Assembly (NCBI GenBank): GCA_000310025.1
Contig: FN648690.1
Location: 5,533-69,532 of the forward strand
Reading direction: 5' to 3'
Length of the DNA: 64,000 nt
Source: Ectocarpus siliculosus
Taxonomy: Eukaryota; Sar; Phaeophyceae; Ectocarpales; Ectocarpaceae
Shown here: positions 22,490 to 34,800 of the stretch, piece after piece
Position numbering within the stretch: position 1 is the first letter of the stretch
Layout: each line of letters opens with the position of its first letter
The notes under the pieces: generated by a model
What the model was told of the DNA's origin: nothing
The model's input: the letters and a program-made list of their open reading frames with translations, nothing else
Database searches by the model: none
Program-made: the position numbers and the translations under genes

Positions 22490-24010
22490 GAATGAGAAGG
22501 AGCCCCAGCTGTAGGAAGCATCTGGGTTCCTGGGGTAAAGATAGAGGTACGGTCGCTTGGTGCCTTGTCTCCTCGCTTGTGTAGAAATGAGATATTGCTT
22601 GAATTGAGAGCGAGTTTGGTCTGGTTAAGGTGGGGATCCACCTCGCAACCAGGGGGCACGCAAATAGCTGAGTCCTAATGTAGTATGGTCCCTCAGAGGT
22701 ATACCTCCCGGCCATCCCACATCCTATTCTAGACAAAGATGAACCCTATCTAAGACGTACATCAACACTCTTCGACACGCCCACCCTGAAGATCATCTAA
22801 TGTATATATATTTTTTGGCCTTCACTTCAAATCAGCGCTCACAGCACTAGTGCCGTTTACTCCAACCCGTGGTCACACAGAAGAGCCCCTCTCTACCCTC
22901 CCCTCCTGCAGCACTTTGCCTTCGATTTTTAATGCGAGAAGAGTTCAGCTCTCTCTTGCCTCTGTGTACACACGAACAAGCGCTATCCACTAGGCCAGGA
23001 GCGGAAGCGAGAGAAAACCTCACTAAGCAAGAAAAGCTCGCTTACGCCGGGATTCGAACCCCTGACCTGACCTCTAGAAGGTTCCGAGGATACCAACTAG
23101 ACCACCGGGGCAACCGGCAGTCTATGCAGATTCTCAAATCCAAGAAACTCGATCCAGAAAAGCTGATGGTGTATAATTTTGATTAGAAATGTATAACTCT
23201 TCACAATAGCATCCAAAGGAAAAAGAAGCTGTAGAAATATCCCGAATCTACCCCCCACACCACCATTGAGACAAAGCTTGCTGTCACCAAGTTGACAACA
23301 CAACTGCGGCTCAATGAACATGCTATTATCCTGGAGAGGGATACAGCTAGGCACAAGAAATGCTGCAAATCACATTGCCCTAAAGACCATACAAAATCAA
23401 TATAAAAAAAACACACACTACCCTTCTACGCGCACGCGCGCGTATCTCAACTCGAGGAATGAGAGTCACCACCCGAGAGAGTCCAGAACTACGCCAACAT
23501 AATAAACAAACTCCAAAATGCTAGTAAAAAGGGGCTATAGCAAGCCACGACATGCGCACCACCTCAGGGAAATAGAGTTTATTTCGCTGATCAAGGAAGG
23601 CATGACTACATGGATAAATAGTTTGAACGATCAACAGGGCCCCATGTCGAGGCCTGCGACAAAACCTACCAACCAACATAGCCCGAGTTAGCAAAACTAT
23701 TGGCTCCAGGACAGAAAATGTCGAGGGCGGAAAAGGGTCGCAACGAACCACCCTGTATCCCGCGCAAAATGGCGATGTTGAACACATGAACACACAACAT
23801 GTACACATAAAACATGTAACATACATACACTACAACTAAAAAAATCTCGACGTTGATGAAGGTTTCGCCTGAACGTGACGATGACGGAGAAAAAATTAAA
23901 TTGAGGTAGGTGATGCCGAGCCTCGACGAAAGCCAGGGGAGAAGGCGACGCCACGGAATGGGAGTCCCGAAGCATGGATCGCAGTTGACACGCCTCCGTC
24001 AAAGAAGAAG
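22490..24010 (-). repeat. Interspersed repeat B, copy 1, interrupted by a SINE
   Basis: In reverse orientation this matches 54,290-55,512 along its whole length, including GGTATACCTCCCGGCCATC near 22,700 and the block with ACACAACTGCGGCTCAATGA near 23,297. The 319-base surplus here equals the SINE at 22,801-23,119. No protein domains seen; a non-coding element of about 1.2 kb. Confidence 0.82.
22801..23119 (-). mobile_element. tRNA-derived SINE, copy 2 (best preserved)
   Basis: Read on the minus strand: A-box GTGGTCTAGTTGGTA (23,105-23,091), B-box GGTTCGAATCC (23,060-23,050), then the body and an A/T-rich tail AAAAAATATATATACA. The head looks like a tRNA with a GCCCCGGTGG 5' end. The empty site is present at about 55,196-55,206 in the second copy of repeat B; a short TAGA repeat flanks the insertion. 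Confidence 0.9.
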
Positions 24011-24061
24011 GTAAAATCAAACATGAGTTGCAAAATGGACGATGAAACTTGAGGAAATCCT

Positions 24062-24205
24062 TTTCCAAGTATTCAGAGGTAACCAACACCGACGAAATTT
24101 GGGAACTATTTTTCCGTGTATTCAGAGGCAAATATTACCGACGAAATTTGGGGAACTCTTTTTCCAAGGGTAAAGAGGCAAACAACCCCGACGAAGCTAT
24201 ACTCG
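24062..24205 (+). repeat. Tandem repeat, about 55 bp x 2-3
   Basis: Units share CCGACGAAATTTGGGAACT and TATTCAGAGGCAAA. The third unit is diverged. Confidence 0.75.
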
Positions 24206-24454
24206 GTAAAACCAAACGAATCCTCCATGCTTCGACTCTACACTCTGAACGGTGACGATGTAGAGTACGAAAAACGGCCAAAGCTTGTTAGGCGTCAAAG
24301 GAGCCACCAAAAGCAAAACAAAACATAAAAGCACGACATATATATCCAAGTCTCGGCCAGGAAGAAAATTCGAAGAAAACATGAAAGAACTAACACAGGT
24401 CTCGGCAATCCATTTAGGAACACACACACATCCAGGTCGCGGCAGTCCAATTCT

Positions 24455-26058
24455 GAAGCTCTAGCTTCAGTCTTGGGTGGGTGGGTGGGTGGAACTTTTA
24501 TTCGCATAGCCCACCCCTGTATCAAATGCCGATCTCGAGCTACAGTGTAAATCTCGTGGCGCCCGAAGTATGGTTCGGTAGGCAATCGCAAACCATTACC
24601 CCTCCCCGAGTTTCAGCAGCTTGCCCCTCCTGTGGGCCACGACTCGGTCTTGACTGTTCTTTGTCTGTTTCGCCGTGGGAACGGCCGGTTGAACAGCGAA
24701 AGAGGGTCCTGCGTGTGCTGCGCGCCACAACCTTTCTTTTTTTTTCGTTTGTCATTTTCTTCCTTAGTCTATAGTGACCGTCGTACACATGCGGTGGCTG
24801 CGGTTATGCTCGGCAGATGCTGTAAAGGTCGTAAGGTTATCGTCTCTGTCGCTTGGGCTGCACGCCGTGGTCGCGTAGGAGATGCGCATTCCTCATTTTT
24901 TTCTCTGTGCCAATATCCATGAAGAAAAGCAACCGCAGGACGGTTGAAGATACAGACAGCAGAGGGTCCGCCATAGTTTATTTTTTTCTTTCCTTACATG
25001 CATGGGTGGTAAAGCATCGTAAGCGTGTTGCTGCCTTACCTTTAGTGTGCTGCGTCGTCGTAATTTGAGCGATAAGGGGTAGATGGCAACACAATCTTAT
25101 TGGCGTAGTGGGGTTTGACAACTGGTCGTTCGTGTAACGGTGCGCGTCTATCGCGACGGCAAGCGTATTGAGAAAATAGTTCGTCCGTGGTGCTTCTCGT
25201 CATCATGTTCTTTTTCGTTGTCACTTTATACTTCATACCACAAGTGATGAAAGAGAGTCTCCACAGTTAGTTCGGAAACGGCGACTTTATTTGGTTTGTT
25301 GCGTTTGTTGTTGCTGAGTGCACATCGGATGTCGCCGTTCGTTACAGCCTGCGGTGGGCCACAGGGACGAGAGTGAGTGTCTTCTCGAGAGTTAATTAAT
25401 GCCTTCTCTACGCTTTCTTCTGTTGGTCTACGTAGTAGTAGCACCTGTCTCCCTCTCGCCTATTATAGCCGTTGGGGTCCCAACAGCATCGAACGCCAAC
25501 CGCAATCGTTTTCTTCTTGCTGAGTAAGACGCTACCCGTGTACCCGGCTGCTGTATTTGAGGCGATGGACGCTGCCTCTTTACTTGAAGCAACGGGGGCA
25601 TGGCCCCTATACTGTTTGCTGCATGCTGTGCTATGTGACAGCTTCCAGCGGTTCAGAGCGGCGACGGTGGTTTTCGTATGCTCTCTTTTGCCACCTCCCT
25701 GAAGCCTGTCGCGTCTGGCTCACTTGTCTTTGTTGCCCCTTCTTTTTTTCTTTTCTTTCTTAACATGGTCTATATTTTATTTTTCAGCTTGCTTTTTGGG
25801 GTCCGCCGGTCATCCGCCCACCCATTAGTTCAGTTTTAAATGTTGTTGTCGTCGTCGTTGTTGTTGTTGTTGTTGTTGTCTTCGCTTTAAAAACCGTTCC
25901 GATTTCTCTCTACCCAGTACCTGCATATGTCCGTACTGATCCAACACTTGACGCGGTCGATTCCCGTGGTCACAGGCTAACTTACCCTAAAGAGGTAAGC
26001 TAAAACAAACTGGCCCCGAAAGGTCCGCAAGTCAATAGAAATCAACGACAGATATTCT
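24455..26058 (-). repeat. Right arm and terminal inverted repeat of the arm family
   Basis: It starts at the palindrome GAAGCTCTAGCTTC (24,456) and is an inverted match to the left arm at 1-1,215 (from about 24,735) and to 17,278-17,862. The outer end at 25,890-26,030 has the TACCCAGTACC block, GTGGTCACAGGCTAACTTAC and CTGGCCCCGAAAGGTCCG, then CAAGTCAATAGAAATCAACG. The last block recurs at 16,844, so the terminus is probably near 26,058. Confidence 0.78.
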
Positions 26059-26154
26059 TTGGAACGGGGTGTTTACTTGCCATGTCTATGACTGGGCCCT
26101 GCAAGTTTCACAATAAATTTTGAAGCTTTTCTGAAGCTAATTGAAACAATAGTG

Positions 26155-28430
26155 TCATCGTTCGATATCCGTTCGGTGGGGAATCAATCGCAAATCATGA
26201 CCCGTCCCCGAGCTTGAGCAGCTTCCGCCTCCTGTGGCCGGCAAGAGTCGGCCTTCACTGCTGTACCTTGTCTGTTTCGCCATGGAAAGAGCCGGTTGAT
26301 GAACAGCGAAAGAGGGTCCTGCGTGCTGCGCGCCACCACCTTTTTTTTTGGCGTTTGTTATTGTGATTTTCTTCCTGAGTGACCGTTGTACACAACATGC
26401 GGCTGCTGCTGTACACATAATTGCGGTTGCTGCAGCATATGCTCGGAATGTGCTGCAAAGAAAGGTCGTAAGGTTATCGTCTCTGTTGTTTTGGGCTGCA
26501 CGCGTTGCTCGCGTAGGCGATGCGCGTCTCCTACTTTTTTCCAGTGTCGTTGTCGGCAGCACCGGCACCGGCCGCACATGCATGCAGTGCTGTGTGACAG
26601 CTTCCAGCGCGGTTCAGAGCGTCGACGGTGTTTTTCGCCGGTAGAGCCCCAGAACAACGCGAACCCCGCGACTGTTTCATTGTTCTGGGGTCCCCCACTC
26701 ACCCACCCATCCATGAATTTCAGCAGTTTTCGTTGGGGGGATGTTTTTCTTGTTACGTCCATGACGTGGTGCCCCGAACGAGTATGGTTCGGTAGGGACT
26801 CGCAAACCATGACCCTTCCCCGAGTTTGAGCATCAGCTTCGGCCTCCTGTGACGAACAAGAAAACCGGAAATTGTCTCGCCATCCAAACAACAGTTGACC
26901 AGTTGCAAAAATAAAGGGTCCGGTCCGCCGAAGATTTTGTTTTTATGTTTCCCTGCCGACAAACAGCCTCGGCTACGGAAATGCAAATCTCATGGCGCCT
27001 CAAGTACGGTTTCGTAGGGAATTGCAAATCACGACCTTTCCCGACTTTGAGTATAACTTCCACCTCCTGCGGCGGATAAGACCGGCTTCAAACCCTAGAT
27101 TTTGTCTGTCTGTGTCGCCATGTCGTCGCCATCCACGAACAGCAGTTGGAGAGTCACAATAAAGAGGGTCCGCTTCGCCACCAACAAAAATATATATTTT
27201 TTCGATTCTTCTACAGCTAGATATGATGCTACCATGTATCGGGTATAGCTGTGGTTGAACTTGAGGGGTATAGGGTCTACGGCAGCATGTTATATGCGAA
27301 GAGTTAACGCCATCCTCGCGTAACGATCCGCATCTCCCACGGCAAGCAGAATGGATGACGTCATCATGACGCTATGACGCTATTTCTTGTGACTACAAGT
27401 TCAAGTTCGCCCGAGCGTTATTGTTCTTGCCGGAGAAAGAGACTAAACTTCTACTACGTACCAGTCCGTGCATGTATCCGGCTACTGCATGTGAGGTAGT
27501 GGGTGCTGCCCCTGCTGTTTGCTGCGGTACATGGAACGCTTCCAGTGGGTCAGAACGGCAAGGGGGTCTTGTTTCTTCACTTGTTTCTCAGGTCTGGTCT
27601 CCTCTACTTCTTTGTTTCCTGTCGCTGGCGGTCTCTCTTTTGTTATCGCCCTTCGTTCTTGTTCGCAAGAAACTGTGAGGATGTAAAATGGCTGAGTCTG
27701 ACTGTTTCTTAGGGTCCCCCGCCCACCCACGACCCACCTGTCGGTATGATTCATTCGCGGTCTCCAATATTTTCAGCAGCAGTAGTNNNNNNNNNNNNNN
27801 NNNNNNNNNNNNNNNNNNNNNNNNNNNNNNNNNNNNNNNNNNNNNNNNNNNNNNNNNNNNNNNNNNNNNNNNNNNNNNNNNNNNNNACTGCTGCGTCCAT
27901 GGGTGGGTGCAACAGAAGAGCTCCGGGGACCGGTGGTCTTCTAACCTGATCGAAGAGAGAGGTTCCTGCCACTACTCTTATGAAATGTCCATGACGGGGA
28001 GCGCGTCCTACGCCTCTCCTCTTTTCTTTTTTCCCTCTCTCCCGTCCGGTTCTTTCGTTTCGGAGAAGAAACCTACCGTGAAAAGCGCATCTTCTTAGGT
28101 CCGCATTCATTTAGTCCCGGTTTCTTTCCCAGCGTGCGGAAGAGCGCGTTCTGGTTGGGGTCTCCTTTTCATTCGGGTGTGACGTGCGCGCTACATGTAT
28201 GTAAACGAAAAAAACCGATCGACGAAATGATTCTTGAAAGCATGGAGCCCCTCGCCACAAAACAGTGTATGCGCATGGATGGGCGTTGTGCGATATGCCG
28301 GTCCAAGACTGACGGTTTTATCGGGTGCGCGTGAGGTCGCCTCTAATAATCGTTTGCTCATTTTTTGCTTCGTTGTCCAGTCTATAGTTACTACCTCGCA
28401 TAGCGTATTGAAGCGAGCGGAGGGTCCTAG
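26155..28430 (-). repeat. Degenerate right-type arm modules, head to tail
   Basis: At least four partial copies of the arm follow one another (about 26,155-26,690; 26,740-26,990; 26,990-27,200; 27,400-27,780), recognised by the recurrent blocks for 'cgcaaaccatgacc', 'gagtttgagca' and 'gagggtcctgcgtgctg'. The open frames in this tract all lie in repeat sequence. Confidence 0.65.
27787..27886. other. Assembly gap, 100 N
   Basis: Exactly 100 N, the usual placeholder for a gap of unknown size, inside the degenerate arm tract. Collapse or omission of repeat sequence here is likely. Confidence 0.99.
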
Positions 28431-28433
28431 ACT

Positions 28434-28655
28434 AATCTGTCGTTGACATTCGGACCCTTCTTCGGGTCCATTTTATTTTCGTATAACTTTTTAGGGTAAG
28501 TTAGCCTGTGACCACGGCGGGAATCGACCGCGTCAAGTAAGTGTCAGACTATCATACATAATTGTACGAACAGACGAAGAAGGTACAAGAAGGTACTGGG
28601 TAGAGAGAACAGAACGAACGGTTTTTCGTAATTAATTGTGAAGACAACAACAACG
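28434..28655 (+). repeat. Left-type terminal inverted repeat of the arm family
   Basis: ATCTGTCGTTGACATTCGGACC at its start corresponds, reversed, to the outer flank shared at 16,844 and 26,032. It is followed by GGGTAAGTTAGCCTGTGACC, GTACTGGGTAGAGAG and GAAGACAACAACAAC, the full left-end order. Confidence 0.75.
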
Positions 28656-29540
28656 GCACTGCTGGGTTCGTCCATAGATAGTTTTTGCAGCACTTTTGTT
28701 TTTTAAGTATTTGTGTATAAAACGACTTCTTCATGGATGGGTAATGAGAGGTTTCAATTCAACTACTACAGTAACTTCCTTTCTGGAGTATAGAGGGTGC
28801 TCGTTGTTCTTATGCATGGCATGTACTGGCAGTAGTAGGTGACATAATTTATCGCATCATCAATATTCACAGCTAATAATGTTAGTCCACGACGATGAGG
28901 ATGTCAAACGATAGGATTGTTTCGGAAAGCTATCGGTGCCAACGCCGCCCGGCCACGATTTCTGCTGTTGGGTAATCGAGCTTTGAAAATTAAAATTTGT
29001 TCAGGGGATGTGATATCTTATCCCATCTACTCTGTGTATAGAACTCTTTGTCGTGCTCGGTGGGCGAGTGTGTCGCGGTGTGCGCCCCCGACTTCATTTA
29101 CGGCTAAACATCTGGAAAGCTTCAGACAGGCAACGCGACGATACTCGTCGAGTTGCTATCACAATGAGTAATACTGGCAACAAAGGAAAGACATCATGCA
29201 CGGTCGATCCAGCAAGAAAACCTTTCGTCAAAACCTACTCAGGGAGAGAGACATCGTGTATTCCAGTCAGCAACAACTGATGACGAAGAAACGACAAAGT
29301 TGGACACTGGACACTTGTTTCCTAATGTTGGTGTTGTTTTCTTTTCTTTTCTTTTTTAATTATTTTCGTGTCCCAATGTCCAAGATACAAAACAAACAAA
29401 ACAGAAAAACAAAAACACAAAGACAATAATCTGGAAATGGCGAAGACACAAAGGCGCAAAGTTGTAAAACCAGAAACCAAAACAGGCAGACACGCTCACC
29501 AAGGAACAACGCTAAGGCCGAGTGTTACCTTGATTATTTC
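28656..29540. other. Unassigned stretch
   Basis: No gene or shared repeat recognised. Short open frames only. Confidence 0.35.
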
Positions 29541-29544
29541 AGAG

Positions 29545-30140
29545 TTTTCTTTTTTTTCGGTCGGGGGGGGGGTGGCCTGCACGGAAACAATTATCGAGAT
29601 CCAAACGACCGTCTTACGGTTCTTCGACGTATATTTTTTTCTGAAGGGAAAAAAGAGACTGATTCATGTTCTTGTGAGTCACAACATTCTTCAGTACACG
29701 GTTTTGACTCGTCGTGTGCGACGAACAAAACACCGAGCGCCCTGTTCATGGGTCGCCTGCAGAGGGCATGTATATATATCATCGCACGCTATCGGGTGCA
29801 GTTTGTGGATGTCGTCGGCCAAAGGCCTCTCTCTGATGGCGTTCGTTGTACACTGATCACACTTGACTCGAAGCAAGCGGCAGACAACAAAAGCAACTTC
29901 CGAAAAAGGCAACACCGAACCACACCTCGTTTCACGTGAGCTGGCCGTGTGCAATCAAAACTGGACAATACGCTCTGTTTCTGGGATGCAAGCAGAGGGT
30001 ATGTGTATGACCACACGCCACTGGCTGCTATTTGGGGATGTCGTCGGCCAAAGGCCTATTTCTGGCATGCGTTCTTGACTGGTCGCGGGTGACACACGGA
30101 GCAAACACGCGGCGGAACAAGAAAAAACTACCTAAAAGTC
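29545..30140 (-). repeat. Interspersed repeat C with GGCCTTTGGCC units, copy 1
   Basis: An inverted match to 55,650-56,560. Two units here carry GTCGTCGGCCAAAGGCC, against three at the other locus; the unit is about 230 bases. A shared end block near 29,545-29,700 (GTGGCCTGCACGGAAA) marks the other boundary. Confidence 0.78.
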
Positions 30141-31430
30141 AACACCGCAACACACTTTGGTTCAGTCAACACCGTGCTGCTTGCCTCCCTTTTTGTCGTG
30201 GCTGGTTCCCTATTGTTGCTAGCTGAGAAGCAGTGTGCACAATGAGCGCATGCGTAGAGGGCTTTGTCCGTGTTGCTGAATTTAACCGGCCGCGGTGCTC
30301 CTTGCTCGAAGCATTCCTCGTCGGAGTGCCTGGTCGTGAAGTGAACCGAGCACCATTTGGTGGCTCCGGCAGGCTTGGGCTTCTTAATTCCCGTGCCTTT
30401 CCTTTCACAATTCCTCCGGATGTGTCCCTTTTGTCCGCAGTCGAAGCAAGTCGGTCCCTCTGAGGTAGTGGTAGTCATGGCGAAACCGCGCCCAGCGATG
30501 CTACCCTTCGACCCTTTGCGAGATTACTCGTCAAGGAACATGAGACGCATGGTGGTTTGCATCTTGTCGACTTTGAAATCTGGGTCGCGGTACATGATCA
30601 TCTTGACGTTCTTCTCCTCGTCGGTGAAGCCGGTGACGCATATGTCCCTGAAGGAGCGGTCCAAGATCGTTTTCCCCATCTCCTCAGCCTTGTGTCGTAG
30701 GAGGTGCTTCTGGTTGAAGTAGACGTCCGGGGTCTGTCCGGTTTCCATGGGCGTGTTGATCAGCTCCTCCATGGTTGCTCTAATCACTTCGTCCGTCACT
30801 TTGTTGTAGTTTAAGTTTAGTGCCTCGAAGGCTGCCTGACCGTCTCCGCTGATGTCGGTGTCGTCGTCGTGCTTCTGTACCGAAAGGGCCACTAGTAGTT
30901 CCACAAGTAGGTAAAGTATAGCGTAGAGGTCTTGTTCGACTTGCAAGTAGGCGGCGTAGTCATTATCCGTTTCCGCGGGCCTACTCCGGCCTTTCAGCAG
31001 TGGAAGAATATCCTTGCGCGTAACTCCCAGGACGACGCAGAGCCTTTTCATCTAGTCCTTATAGATTCAGCTGGGTTCCTTCCGTCGAACCTCTTCAGCC
31101 CTCGAACGGTGTTGGCGAGATTGGAGGTGTTGTCGCCGGGCGAACAATCATCCATCCTGGTATGTCGTTCTATCGTGATGCGCTCCTGTTGCCGTGTGGT
31201 GCACAGGACGAGCTGAGGTTCCCTGCTGTCTGTTGCAGCAGTCCCTCCCGTCGTCGGAGTTGTTTGCTCGTGGTGTGAACCCGAGGCTTCCCGACCCCGC
31301 TCCTGCTCAGAAGGATTGCGGTTGTAGGCCGTTCTTTCCAGGCCCCGCTCCTGTTTACCCCCTCGTTGGGTGTATAAGACTACGGTGCAGACTGTCTCAA
31401 CCTCGCTCCCGTCCAAAATGATTACGGTTG
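30128..31430 (-). mobile_element. Older Ty1/copia gag remnant
   Basis: On the minus strand: a UBN2-type gag region (ATMEELINTPMETGQTPDVY, then DRSFRDICVTGF) and a zinc knuckle CFDCGQKGHIRRNC further downstream. Pol is missing below 30,128. Upstream, about 31,314-31,510, is a leader-like segment duplicated in tandem (unit about 106 bases, each with GGTTGTAGG and CGCTCCTGTTTACCC). About two breaks. It is interrupted upstream by the younger copia, hence older. Confidence 0.8.
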
Positions 31431-31636
31431 TAGGTCGTCCTTTCCCGACCCCGCTCCTGTTTACCCTATCGTTGCGATTGGGTGTATAGGACTACGGTGT
31501 GGACCGTCCCTGCTGGTGATGCAGCAGTTGTGTGCACCATGTATGAGCCCTTGTTTCCAGCGAACGTCTTGGTGATTACAACACTAAAGGAGCCCCTCGC
31601 ACTGTGTGAAGCCCCTGTGATACCGAATGTCGCTTA

Positions 31637-31890
31637 TGTTTGTCGGCCGTACTCCGCGTACTTATCGGGTTTTGTTTGTGTAGTGTATTGGCTTTAGATG
31701 GTGATGCAACGCCCGTACCCAGGGCGCTGTCGTGCTCAGAAAGGAGGAGTGGCAGCAGGGCTGCTGCACACAACAAAAGGGGGGCCCGGTGCATCATCAC
31801 CGTACCCCTACCAAAAAGGTTCTACACCATCTTCGTCACACTTGTACGTACGGCTAACATATCCAAACCATGTCCGTAGACCCACGAACA
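31637..31890 (-). repeat. 3' LTR of the copia element
   Basis: 254 bp with TGTT...AACA ends. On the minus strand it is directly preceded by CCAGGGAGGG (31,900-31,891), a polypurine tract, which fixes this as the 3' LTR. Confidence 0.93.
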
Positions 31891-34800
31891 CCCTCCCTGG
31901 TTCTTCACGCAAGTGACTAACCATCAGTGGGGCAAAAACACCCCGGATACATCAAAATGCCAATACGGTGGTCGAGGAGAAACCCGGCGCACGGGCAGAA
32001 CCCCTCGAAAATATATCCCATCCAACACAAACCATTGCTATCACGGCGGATCACAACGGCCGCACTTATCAGGAAGGCCAAGGCGAAGACAAGAATGTGA
32101 GGCAAGCCTCCTACTCCTGCCAATGGGACACAGCCCGCGACAGTAATGCATCTTTCCCCGCATGGTATACATGACCTTCCCCAAGCGCTAAAAAATCCTA
32201 CAGAAACTCCGGCAAATTCATCAGCTTTTTCCGGTGGTACCGCAGGTTGCTCTTGCTAAGAGCCTTGGTGAGCATATCTGCATGTTGCTCCGACGTCGAC
32301 ACAAATTTGATCGAGATATCCCCCGACCGAAACAATCCACGAATGAAGTGGTACCGCACGTCGATGTGCTTGCTACGCGCTGAGCTAAGGGGGTTCTGCA
32401 CCAAGGCCATGGCCCCCTAATTTTCCTCAAGGACCTGAATGCTACCGCCACTGGTCTCCGGGGCAATAAACGAAAGCACTGCACGCACAAACAAAGCTTC
32501 TTTCACACCCTCTCCGGCAGCCATGTAATCTGCCTCCGTAGACGACAAAGATACGATAGCTTGCGTTATGCTACCGTGGCTTATGACGGTTCCTCCAACC
32601 GTTGTTGCCAGCCCTGACACCGAACGCCTATCCTCAGCGCCGGCGTAGCTAGCACGTACACCGCCCGCCCCAGCCCCGATCCCCGTTTATAGGTGATCCC
32701 GAGGTCCCTCGTCTCTTTGAGGTAGGCTAGGATCTTCCGTATCGCCTTCCAGTGCCTCTCGGCAGGGGCATGGGCGTGGCGCGCTACCGCACGCACAGCG
32801 AACGAGATGTCCGGGCGCGAGAACGTCGACACCCACATCATGCTGCCGATGGCATCCCTCACCGGCCACTCCCCTCCACTTTCGTCATCTCGCTTCGGCC
32901 CTAGGTCGGCACCAGGGGAAGCAGGGATGGGGGAGGTCGATTGCACATCAACGCGATTCACGATGCTGTCAATGCACGCGGTTTGGGAGATTCTAAGGGT
33001 CCCAGCCTCTTAAGTCTCTCTCAACGGCACACCCGTCGAACCACACACACTTTCCAAGGCCTTTGGTGGGGAATGCCTTGTTGAGGGAAGCGAGCAACTC
33101 CTTGCAATCATCATCAGACCCAGCCACCAAAATGTCATCCACATAAAAATCACGATAATCATCACCACGACATCGTCTTTCATCTTGCGGAAGACGCACG
33201 GGTCCGCCTTGCACTGCTCGAACCCGTTTTCTACAAGCGTGTCGGCAGCGTGGTACCCCCACTGCCTGCCGCTCTGCTTCAAGCCGTAAATAGCACGCTC
33301 AGCCTTCACAACTTTGTGGGATTTTCCCCCGCACCCCGCGGGGAGCCTCAAGAACACATCCTCGTCTAACTTAGCGTGTGTAAACGCCTGCTTGACATCC
33401 CAGTGGTTGAGTTTCAATGATTTCTCATTGGCTACCGCAAGCATCAGTTTTAATGGATGCGGACGATGGGCAAGGGAAGGATGAGTAGAAGTGGTCCACA
33501 TTCGGAATTTGCGAAAAACCCCTAGCGACCAGACGCGCTTTGAACTTCTCGTTTTTCCCCTCCTTGTTCGTCTTCCAAGTAAAACGCCACTTAGAACTCA
33601 CAGGTCTACGCCCCTCTGGCGTACCGTCTACGAATGAAAACGTTCCCGTGTCCAAGTGCCCATCAAACTCTTCCCTCATGGCCTGTTCCCACCCCTCTCT
33701 GTACACAGACTTGGCAACGCCGGCTACGGTCATGGGGGGGGATTCCACGTCACTTGGACGCTTGCCTATGGGGGATTCTGTACTCAGCTCGGCCGACGCC
33801 AGGGCCCTCACGAAGGCGTCTGGAGAGTTGAGCACGAGGTCCTCAGCTCCCAGCAGGAAGTCCTCGGCCTCTTGGCGCGCGATGTTGGCCTCCTCCGCGC
33901 GCTCGCACAGCAGCGCTTGCACCGCCCTCGCCTCTAGCCCTTCCACCACGTCGACCACACACGCGAGCATCCAGTGGGTGTACTCCTCCGTGCTGTTGAT
34001 GGGCAGGGTGGGCAGCCCCGCCGCCGACGCATGGCGGGCGAGCAGACCTTCGGCACTCGTTGGCGACGGCGACGACTCGTACGTCGTGTTCCGGCGAGGG
34101 CTCTCCCTGAGTCGGCGGCTGGTGAGTTCGGCCGGCTCGCCAAAGCGGGCGAGCTTCTGTTCCTCGGGCCCGCGGAGCGCCGGAATATCCGTGTCGCTGC
34201 CGCTGTCGCTGCCGCTGTCGCTGTCACCGCCGCTGCCGCCACCGCTGCTGCTGCTGCGGCGGCGGCGGTCGTCCTCGCCGCCGCCCACATCGGCCATCCC
34301 GGTCGACGTGGTAGATGGGGCGACGCTCGCGCCCTCCCTGCTCGAGGGGAGGCCATCGCCAGCGTCGCCCGCGCCCGACTCCTGAGGTGCGGCCGGCGGC
34401 GCCGCCGGCGCATCGCGCGTGGCCGGCTCCGCGGGCCCCGGGTTTACCGCCGTGTCAAGGTGGAAACCTCCATCCTCAGGTTCTCCCACCGCCCTCCCTC
34501 CACCGTGGCATGACGCACCCTCCCCGCCCTCGTGCTCCCCAGTCGTGAGCTCCTCGTCCTCTTCTGCAATGGGAGGCGGTGCTCGGGGGTGCGCAGTCGG
34601 AGCGGCGGGAGCAGATTGCCAGGTGAAGTTGCGAGTGGTGATCGCTGGGCGTTTTTCGTTCAGGATGCGCACGCAATCACGGTTTGTGTTAATTCCAGGG
34701 CCGAGGTAAAAACACTTTTTTGCTTTCGGCTCTGACTTGTGCGTGCGCTTGACCTTGTATACGGCGGGTTTGAGGAACGAGTACGTCGCCTCTGGGGGAG

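Noticed and set aside
22801-23119. A genuine tRNA gene
   Set aside because: A- and B-boxes are present, but the sequence cannot be closed into an acceptor stem and runs on into a 250-base repetitive body, so it is a SINE head.
26155-26891. Open frames of 98-177 codons on both strands
   Set aside because: All lie in arm-family repeat sequence, and the same frames are interrupted in other arm copies.
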